From contig CAYYDD010000076.1 in NCBI GenBank assembly GCA_964470515.1, positions 1 to 6,123 on the forward strand: DNA of 6,123 nucleotides, written 5' to 3'. This document shows positions 1 to 5,529 of the stretch, in pieces. Made by a program: the position numbers and the translations under genes. The stretch comes from RGIG3009 sp964470515 (GTDB lineage: Bacteria > Bacillota > Clostridia > Oscillospirales > Acutalibacteraceae). How positions within the stretch are numbered: the stretch's first letter is position 1; the number at the start of each line of letters is the position of its first letter. The notes under the pieces are model-generated. The model was not told the DNA's origin. It searched no databases and saw only the letters and a program-made list of their open reading frames with translations.

Positions 1-82
1 TGGTGCGGGCGACAAGACTTGAACTTGCACGCTTGCGCATCGGCTCCTAAGACCGACGTGTCTGCCATTCCACCACGCCCGC
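1..82 (-). tRNA. tRNA-Leu (anticodon UAG)
   Basis: Reading the minus strand gives a complete class II tRNA of 82 nt. The 7-bp acceptor stem is GCGGGCG (76-82) paired with CGCCCGC (5-11), followed by discriminator A (position 4) and an encoded CCA (1-3). The anticodon stem TCGGT/GCCGA encloses the loop CTTAGGA, so the anticodon is TAG at 47-49. The T arm has the loop TTCAAGT between GCAAG and CTTGT. An extended variable arm lies between the anticodon and T arms, as expected for leucine tRNA. It should decode CUA and, with wobble, other CUN codons. The CCA ends exactly at the window edge, so its terminator, or any further tRNAs in a cluster, lies outside. Confidence 0.97.
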
Positions 83-93
83 ATATTGAAATA

Positions 94-122
94 AGTATAC
101 CACATTCTTTTTAAAAAAGCAA
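94..122 (-). promoter_or_regulatory. Sigma-A-type promoter of the tRNA-Leu gene
   Basis: On the minus strand a -35 box TTGCTT (117-122) is followed by exactly 17 bases and a -10 box TATACT (94-99), preceded by TGTGG. Transcription would start about 5 bases before the mature tRNA 5' end at 82. The short leader and near-consensus boxes fit a strongly expressed stable-RNA gene. The -35 box lies inside a dyad at 115-130. Confidence 0.8.
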
Positions 123-144
123 ATGCTTTTCGCAATTCTTTGCG
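115..144. repeat. Two adjacent small dyads between the divergent promoters
   Basis: AAAAGCA (115-121) and TGCTTTT (124-130) form a perfect 7-bp inverted repeat with a 2-base spacer, covering the -35 box of the tRNA promoter. Directly next to it, CGCAA (131-135) and TTGCG (140-144) form a perfect 5-bp inverted repeat around TTCT. They could be an operator, hairpins in a read-through RNA, or chance in AT-rich DNA. Neither is followed by a convincing T tract, so I do not call a terminator. Confidence 0.3.
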
Positions 145-194
145 CATACAGTATAGGTGGGGAAATATTCCAAGGGGCTTTTTGTCGAAAGCGG

Positions 195-223
195 TTGAAT
201 TTGCCGTCTGTATTTGTTAAGAT
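195..223 (+). promoter_or_regulatory. Likely promoter of the GHL10-amidase-birA operon
   Basis: A -35-like box TTGAAT (195-200) is followed by 17 bases and a -10-like box TAAGAT (218-223). The -10 box is preceded by TG plus one base (215-217), an extended -10 arrangement. This places the start point about 35 bases before the GHL10 start codon. An overlapping alternative pair, TTGCCG (201-206) with TATATT (225-230), is weaker. It is the only good plus-strand promoter seen upstream of the three tightly spaced genes. Confidence 0.6.
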
Positions 224-250
224 ATATATTAGTGCGTCAGTTGTGGTTAG

Positions 251-260
251 AAAGAGGTGG
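251..260 (+). promoter_or_regulatory. Ribosome binding site fixing the GHL10 start
   Basis: AAAGAGGTGG matches the anti-Shine-Dalgarno core closely and sits 4 bases before the ATG at 265 (7 bases from GAGG). It decides for this ATG over an in-frame TTG at 214, which lies inside the likely promoter and would put 17 extra residues ahead of the signal peptide. Confidence 0.85.
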
Positions 261-264
261 TCGT

Positions 265-1683
265 ATGAGGCGGTGTCATTTAGGGACGGTGATAGTGCTG
301 ATCTTAGGCTTGCTTGTTGGCTGCGCTCCGCAGGCATCGGTCCCGTCGTCGCAGGTGACGGTGACGATGGGGCGGCCGTCCTCGTCGGCTGTCGTGACAA
401 CGACCGTGACAGGGACGGTGGCCACTACGACTGATACCGGTACCGAAACGGCGGATACCGCAGCTTCGACCGATACGACGGCGGGAACGACTGCGGCAAC
501 AAAAACGACCGTGACCACTGTCGGTACAACGACGGTGACGACCACCGTGACAACGCGTGTGACGACCACCACAGCAGCGCGACCGACCGTGAAGGGCGAG
601 TTGCGCGGGGCGTGGGTATCGTACATAGAATTGGCGGAACTGTTCCAAGGCTGTTCTACGCCTGCGCAGGCACGCACCGCGGTGGATAGTTTGATGAAAA
701 AAGTGATCGGCTACAACCTCAACACGGTATTTTTCCATGTGCGTGCCAACAGTGACGCGTACTACGATTCCGACTTATTCAAGCCGGCTGCGGCAGTATC
801 CAAGCTGATCGCCGCAGGCTTTGATCCGCTGGCTTACGCGGTGGAGGCTGCACACCGTGAGGGACTGCAGTTGCACGCGTGGATCAATCCTTATCGTGTG
901 GGTAAGCAGACGGCGTATCTGGTGCCAAACGTGCCGACGCTGAGCGACGCATCGGGGCGGTATTACTACGTGCCGACCTCGGAAACGGCGCAGACGTTGA
1001 TCTTAAACGGTGTGCGCGAAGTGCTGAACAACTACGCGGTGGACGGCATCCAGTACGACGATTATTTCTACCCCGACGGTCTGTTGGCAGAGGGTACGGT
1101 ATACAGCTTTGAAAGTGCCGATTACGAGGCCTACCGAAAGGCCGGCGGTACGCTGTCGGTGGGTGATTGGCGGCGCGCGGGCGTGGATACGCTGATTGCC
1201 GGTACGCGCACGCTGACTGCGGCGAAGGGCGCGGTGTTCGGCGTGTCGCCTGCGGTCAACGCCGATAACACCTATACCGCACTGTATGCGGATTGCCGCA
1301 AGTGGCTGGCGCAGCCGGGGTATGTGGATTATCTGTGCCCGCAGATCTATACCGGGTTTGAGCACGGCAGCAGTGCGTTTGACGATATGGTGGACAGGTG
1401 GATGGGCTATCCCCGCCATTCCTCGGTGGAGCTGTATGTTGGTGTGGCACTGTACAAGATCGGTCTGAAAACCGATGTCTACGCCGGTACCGGCAAGGCT
1501 GAATGGGCGAAGAACGACGATATTATGCAACGCTCGGTGGTGTATTTGCGCGAGAAGAAGATACCGGGCATCTGTTTCTACAGCTACAGTTATTTCGAGC
1601 CTGCCGCGAAGGCGGGATTGTCCTCCACGGCCGATGTGACGGTCGCGGAGAGAGAGATCAAAAACCTGCTGGAAGTTTTGTAA
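265..1683 (+). CDS. Lipoprotein glycoside hydrolase, GHL10 (DUF187/YngK/DigH) family
   Basis: A 472-residue protein. Residues 1-19 are a short charged-hydrophobic signal peptide ending in the lipobox L-V-G-C, so Cys20 should be lipidated and the protein held on the outer face of the membrane. Residues 21-112 are a linker of about 40% Thr. The rest is a GHL10 (Pfam PF02638-type) TIM-barrel domain: RGAWVSY (114-120), FDPLAY then HAWINPYRV, VDGIQYDDYFYP (259-270), FGVSPAVN (325-332) and YLCPQIY (356-362). The D265-D266 pair probably belongs to the active site; this is inferred from its conservation. The family member DigH of E. coli is reported to cut peptide-free peptidoglycan glycans. YngK-type homologues are otherwise poorly characterised, so the substrate here is inferred. 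First gene of the operon; the amidase starts 11 bases after its stop. Family call firm, substrate uncertain. Confidence 0.92.
   Translation: MRRCHLGTVIVLILGLLVGCAPQASVPSSQVTVTMGRPSSSAVVTTTVTGTVATTTDTGTETADTAASTDTTAGTTAATKTTVTTVGTTTVTTTVTTRVTTTTAARPTVKGELRGAWVSYIELAELFQGCSTPAQARTAVDSLMKKVIGYNLNTVFFHVRANSDAYYDSDLFKPAAAVSKLIAAGFDPLAYAVEAAHREGLQLHAWINPYRVGKQTAYLVPNVPTLSDASGRYYYVPTSETAQTLILNGVREVLNNYAVDGIQYDDYFYPDGLLAEGTVYSFESADYEAYRKAGGTLSVGDWRRAGVDTLIAGTRTLTAAKGAVFGVSPAVNADNTYTALYADCRKWLAQPGYVDYLCPQIYTGFEHGSSAFDDMVDRWMGYPRHSSVELYVGVALYKIGLKTDVYAGTGKAEWAKNDDIMQRSVVYLREKKIPGICFYSYSYFEPAAKAGLSSTADVTVAEREIKNLLEVL
325..600 (+). repeat. Low-complexity Thr/Val-rich linker-coding stretch
   Basis: Degenerate reiterations of ACG/ACC/ACA and GTG codons encode residues 21-112 of the GHL10 lipoprotein, with 37 Thr in 92 residues and many V-T-T-T and T-T-V units. 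It acts as a spacer between the lipid anchor and the enzyme, probably spanning the wall layer, and could be O-glycosylated (inference). Such DNA tends to vary in length between strains. Confidence 0.75.
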
Positions 1684-1687
1684 GGAG
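1682..1687 (+). promoter_or_regulatory. Ribosome binding site fixing the amidase start
   Basis: AAGGAG overlaps the stop codon of the GHL10 gene and lies 7 bases before the ATG at 1695. The reading frame stays open back to 1503, but that longer form would overlap the GHL10 gene by 180 bases and bury the membrane anchor behind 64 residues that look like out-of-frame translation. Confidence 0.85.
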
Positions 1688-1694
1688 TGTTGAT

Positions 1695-4600
1695 ATGGCC
1701 AGGCATTTCAAGGAGCCGGAGCGGAGCGTGCGCGGCTGGGTGATACCTGTGGTGGTGATCGCTGTGGTGGTGGTGCTACTGGTTGGCTGCTTTGCGGTGG
1801 TGAACAGCGGTGTGCTGTATACGATCGCCGGCAAAGGCACTACAACGAGCACGGGGACGAGCTCGACAACGCCCCCGACCACGGTGCAACCTCCCGAGCC
1901 CGAGCCGGAATATGCCGTGCCGGAGGAGATGAAGGGTGTGTGGCTGACACCGGGCATCGATTATCTCAAGACCGGCAAAGAAAGCGCGGCGACCGTAAAA
2001 CAGCAGATCGACACCGCGTTTGAGGCTATCGACGAATGGACGTTCAACACGTTGCTGCTACCGTTGCATCGCGGGGAGCTCGCGCTGTATCCGTCTGAGG
2101 AGATGGAGAGCCTACTGCTGACGGACACGGAGGGTGTGCGTTTTGATCCGATCACATATATTTTGGAGAAGGCGCGGGAGCGTCGGCTGTTTGTATATGG
2201 CGTGCTTGATCTGCACGTGCGCGACAGCGAGGCGTGGGATCCGCGCATCGACGGTGTGACCGAGCGCACGGTGCATATCGCGGCGGAGAGCGCCGAGGCG
2301 TATGCGCTGGACGGTATGTTTGTGAGCGGCTTTGCCTTTACCGCCGATCAGATCCCCGACGGCGGCCGCGAGACGGCTGTCGCGGCACTGGATGAACTGA
2401 TCGCGGGTGTTTCAAAGGTACTGACAGAGTCCGACCGTGATCGGTATGTGGGGCTGATGTCCTACGGCATCTGGGCACACGCGATGGTGAACGAGCGCGG
2501 CTCGGATACGGATTCGTATTATGAGGAATTTACCGACGGTTGTGCCGATACGCTTGGTTGGCTGGAAAAGGGCTTGTTCCACTGCGTGATGGTGAAGGAC
2601 TACGCCTCCACCGCACACCCGACCGCGTCGTTCCAGAAGGTGCTGGAATGGTGGGATGGTATGGCCGGCAAGCTGGAGTTGCCGCTGTATGTGTCACATT
2701 CCGCCAATACCATCGGTTCGTATCTGGCGGGTTGGAAGTCGCCGGATCAGCTGGCGCAGCAGTATTTGTACTGCAAAAACAGTGTCTCGTGGTGCGGCAG
2801 TGCGTACGACTCTCTCAGCGCACTGGCCAAGGATGAGCTCGGCACAGCGGATGCGCTCAAAAAGGCGTACGCCGGTACCATCGACGAGGAGTTTATTTAC
2901 GATCAGCTGAAGGTGACCTCGCCGTCGAAAACAACGTATACCACTACGGAGTCCACGGTGACATTCCGCGGCAGCGGTGACGCGAATTTCTCGCTGACCA
3001 TCAACGGTGAGGCGGTGGAGCTGTCCGAGCAGGGCTATTTTACCAAGCGGTTTACGCTGTCCATCGGCCTGAACACGTTTGAATTGGCACACAAGGGCAA
3101 GACCCGTACCTATAAAGTGACATATAAGCAAACACTGCTGGAGAGTGTGTCGCCGTCATCGGATATGACGGTGGACGGCGGTAGCATCTTTCTCATCCGG
3201 GCCACGGCGCGGAAAGGCTCTGCCGTGTCGGCGGTCATCAACGGCACGACCATCAAGATGACGGTAACGGAGGATAAGGAAGAGGAAAGCGGCAACACGC
3301 CGTCGGATTTCCAGAGCTATGTGGGCAGCTATACGCTGCCGAAGGGAGTGGTCGGGCAGACGAAAAATCTCGGTGCTGTGAAGGTGACGGCATCGTACAA
3401 CGGCCTTACGGAATCGAAATCTGGTGGTAAGATCACCATTGAGGCACTGCCGCTGCCGACCACCACGGTGCCGACAACGACCACCACCGCTGTGGACACA
3501 GGTGCTGAGGGAGGCACGACCACGGCCCCCTCGCAAAGCAGTGCCGCAGCCACACCGCCTGCCGCGGGGAGTGACGATATCGTTATCATTACCTCGGAAT
3601 ATGCGGAGACCTTTAACGGTGGCAGTGCGACGGATGATTGGTCGCGCCCGTACAATTCCTATCTGCCGGAGGGTACGCAGGACAAGCTGACGGGTAAGGT
3701 GTACAACGGCAGCCTGTCGTATTATCTGCTGGCCTCCGGTAAGCGGGTGTACCAGAAGGACGCGAAGCTCGTCAAGGGTGCGCTGAACGCCAACACTGCA
3801 CTGAAAAACGGCGCGGCGGCGATCAGCGGTATCCACACGGTGCTGACGTTTGAGGCCGGCTGGGATGTGCCGGTGTATATCGCCGCGTATCCGCAAAAGT
3901 ATTATAAAGACTCCGGCACGCCGAACTACGGCATTGAAAAATACGGTCAGACTGCGGAATATGTGGATATCACGTTCCACTATGTCGCCTCGGTACCGGC
4001 GTCTCCCGACCTGACGGGAAATCCGCTGTTCTCTGCGGCGAAATGGATTGACAACGGCTCGGGCGTGTGGACGTTGCGGCTGACTCTGAAAACAAAGGGT
4101 CATTACTACGGTCATCAGCTGGAATGGAACGGTGATACGCTGAAGCTGTCGTTCTTAAATCCCGCGGATATTTCCGCCAATCCCGCCGATCAGAAGCTCA
4201 AGGGCGTGCAGATCCTACTGGATCCCGGCCACGGCTCGGATGACGATAAGCCGTGGGAGGGCCCGTTCAATCTGCTGTATGCCAACGAGCTGAAGGCCAA
4301 GCTGGAGGCACTCGGTGCGACGGTAGTGATGACCCGTGATCGGGATCTGGGATCGAACGGCTTGTCGCTGCAAAGCCGTGTGGCGCTGGCACACGCGGGG
4401 AACTATCATATGGTTATCAGTGTGCATATGAACGGCTACGACGGTACCGCCACAGGCGCAACCGTGCATTATTACGACGAGGTTGGATACACGCTGGCAT
4501 CGTACATTTACCCCAAAATGCACGCCGTGGAAACGCCGTACGGCGTGGGTACAACGGCCAATGGCCGCCCTCGATCGTCGGGTACGGTGTGGGGCACGTT

Positions 4601-4760
4601 GTATATGAATCGCTGCATTTTTGATTGTCCGTCGGTGCTGTTGGAATGTGCATTTTTGGACAATCCTAAGGATATGAAGTGCTTAGAGGATCCGGTATAC
4701 CGCAACAAGCTGATGCAGGCGGTCACGGACGGTGTCGTAGCATATTTTGAGGCGATGTGA
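1695..4760 (+). CDS. Multidomain N-acetylmuramoyl-L-alanine amidase (Amidase_3) with a degenerate GHL10-like domain
   Basis: A 1021-residue protein. Residues 16-36 are a hydrophobic anchor containing L-V-G-C (29-32), either a lipobox or part of a plain transmembrane helix. A short Thr/Pro linker follows. Residues 79 to about 400 resemble the GHL10 barrel of the preceding gene (KGVW at 80-83, FNT at 117-119, FDPITY from 150) but lack its acidic motif. Residues 416-477 look like a small Ig-like module (V-T-F-R-G, I-N-G, F-T-L-S-I-G-L-N-T-F); 482-583 are a second beta-rich module; 588-626 are a Thr/Pro/Ala linker; 627-830 are a beta-rich region I do not recognise, perhaps ending AMIN-like. Residues 836-1021 are Amidase_3 with DPGHG (H846), E855, ISVH (H911) and LLECAF (E984), matching the zinc ligands and catalytic Glu. 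It should cut the MurNAc-L-Ala amide bond outside the cell. The amidase call is strong; the roles of the other domains are inferred. Confidence 0.93.
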   Translation: MARHFKEPERSVRGWVIPVVVIAVVVVLLVGCFAVVNSGVLYTIAGKGTTTSTGTSSTTPPTTVQPPEPEPEYAVPEEMKGVWLTPGIDYLKTGKESAATVKQQIDTAFEAIDEWTFNTLLLPLHRGELALYPSEEMESLLLTDTEGVRFDPITYILEKARERRLFVYGVLDLHVRDSEAWDPRIDGVTERTVHIAAESAEAYALDGMFVSGFAFTADQIPDGGRETAVAALDELIAGVSKVLTESDRDRYVGLMSYGIWAHAMVNERGSDTDSYYEEFTDGCADTLGWLEKGLFHCVMVKDYASTAHPTASFQKVLEWWDGMAGKLELPLYVSHSANTIGSYLAGWKSPDQLAQQYLYCKNSVSWCGSAYDSLSALAKDELGTADALKKAYAGTIDEEFIYDQLKVTSPSKTTYTTTESTVTFRGSGDANFSLTINGEAVELSEQGYFTKRFTLSIGLNTFELAHKGKTRTYKVTYKQTLLESVSPSSDMTVDGGSIFLIRATARKGSAVSAVINGTTIKMTVTEDKEEESGNTPSDFQSYVGSYTLPKGVVGQTKNLGAVKVTASYNGLTESKSGGKITIEALPLPTTTVPTTTTTAVDTGAEGGTTTAPSQSSAAATPPAAGSDDIVIITSEYAETFNGGSATDDWSRPYNSYLPEGTQDKLTGKVYNGSLSYYLLASGKRVYQKDAKLVKGALNANTALKNGAAAISGIHTVLTFEAGWDVPVYIAAYPQKYYKDSGTPNYGIEKYGQTAEYVDITFHYVASVPASPDLTGNPLFSAAKWIDNGSGVWTLRLTLKTKGHYYGHQLEWNGDTLKLSFLNPADISANPADQKLKGVQILLDPGHGSDDDKPWEGPFNLLYANELKAKLEALGATVVMTRDRDLGSNGLSLQSRVALAHAGNYHMVISVHMNGYDGTATGATVHYYDEVGYTLASYIYPKMHAVETPYGVGTTANGRPRSSGTVWGTLYMNRCIFDCPSVLLECAFLDNPKDMKCLEDPVYRNKLMQAVTDGVVAYFEAM
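4749..4752 (+). promoter_or_regulatory. Ribosome binding site of birA inside the amidase 3' end
   Basis: GAGG within the last codons of the amidase lies 9 bases before the ATG at 4762. With only one base between the amidase stop (4758-4760) and this ATG, translational coupling is likely. An in-frame TTG at 4747 would add five residues and has no better site. Confidence 0.6.
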
Positions 4761-4761
4761 G

Positions 4762-5529
4762 ATGAAGCATATAGGCAGATATACAAAGCACCCGTTTGCT
4801 ATCACCGTGTATCCGCAGGTGACCTCCACGAACACACTGCTGCGTGAAGCAGCGGAAAACGGGGCTCCTGAAGGTACGGTGATTGTGGCGGAATCGCAGA
4901 CCGCCGGTCGCGGTCGGCGGGGACATACTTTCTGGTCGCCCGATGGGACGGGGCTGTATTTGAGCCTTTTGCTACGCCCGGATCAGCCCGTAGCCGAGCT
5001 CGTGCCGCTACTGACCCCCACTGCGGCGGTCGCGGCGGCGCAGGCGGTGGAGGCGATCTCCGACCGCTCAGCGGATATCAAATGGGTCAACGACGTTTAT
5101 TGCGATAAAAAGAAGGTCTGCGGGATCCTGACGGAGAGTCGTCTGGATCCGCAGACCGGGAAGCTGTGCTATGCTGTCGTGGGTGTGGGTATCAACGTGT
5201 TGCCGCCCGACGGCGGATTTCCCGAGGATATCCGCGACCGTGCGGGTGCCGTGCTGACGCAGCCGCAAGAGAACGCCCGCGAACGTCTGGCGGCAGAGTT
5301 CTTAAACCGTTTTTGGGAGTTGTACAAAAAACTCCCGTCCGTGCCGTTTTACAGCGAATACCGCGATCGTTGCCTGCGGCTATCCCGTTCGGTGACCGTA
5401 CCCGCGGGAGAGCGGCAGCTTGCCGCGCAGATCGTGGACGTTACCGAGCGATTTGAATTGCGTGTGCAGCTTGAAGACGGCACGGTACGCGATCTGAACG
5501 CGGGCGACGTTTCCGTTACCCTTGTGTAA
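4762..5529 (+). CDS. birA: Biotin--[acetyl-CoA-carboxylase] ligase, monofunctional (no HTH)
   Basis: A 255-residue cytoplasmic enzyme that activates biotin with ATP to biotinyl-5'-AMP and transfers it to a lysine on biotin-dependent carboxylases. Landmarks in order: TSTN (21-24); AESQTAGRGRRG (43-54), the biotinyl-AMP binding loop; WSPDGTGLYLSLLLRP (58-73); KWVNDV (107-112), where most relatives have KWPNDV; K118 before VCGIL, matching the conserved active-site Lys; GVGINV (141-146); and a small C-terminal beta domain with LEDGTVRDL and a final GDV. It begins directly with the catalytic domain, so it lacks the N-terminal winged helix that lets E. coli BirA repress biotin genes. The length fits this class. 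Last gene of the operon, one base after the amidase stop; its 3' end overlaps the converging araC-type gene by 14 bases. Confidence 0.95.
   Translation: MKHIGRYTKHPFAITVYPQVTSTNTLLREAAENGAPEGTVIVAESQTAGRGRRGHTFWSPDGTGLYLSLLLRPDQPVAELVPLLTPTAAVAAAQAVEAISDRSADIKWVNDVYCDKKKVCGILTESRLDPQTGKLCYAVVGVGINVLPPDGGFPEDIRDRAGAVLTQPQENARERLAAEFLNRFWELYKKLPSVPFYSEYRDRCLRLSRSVTVPAGERQLAAQIVDVTERFELRVQLEDGTVRDLNAGDVSVTLV

Noticed and set aside
1..82. tRNA gene as an attachment site for an integrated element
   Set aside because: The tRNA is intact, the sequence beyond its 3' end is outside the window, and no integrase or repeated tRNA end is visible here.
214..264. TTG at 214 as an earlier start of the GHL10 protein
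   Set aside because: It lies within the likely promoter, has no ribosome site, and would precede a complete lipoprotein signal peptide that begins at the ATG at 265.
276..738. Overlapping minus-strand open frames of 133 and 144 codons opposite the Thr-rich linker
   Set aside because: Their Val-rich and Arg-rich translations simply reflect the low-complexity ACN/GTN codons of the linker read backwards.
1003..1530. 175-codon open frame on the minus strand, opposite the GHL10 gene
   Set aside because: It lies fully antisense to conserved GHL10 motifs and has no recognisable protein features.
1503..1694. Earlier in-frame start for the amidase at 1503
   Set aside because: It would overlap the GHL10 gene by 180 bases in another frame and place 64 non-signal residues before the membrane anchor; the ATG at 1695 has an ideal ribosome site.
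3156..4115. 319-codon open frame on the minus strand, opposite the amidase gene
   Set aside because: The translation is rich in Arg and His with no domain or good ribosome site. It is antisense to a gene with clear domains throughout, as expected for long shadow frames in GC-rich DNA.
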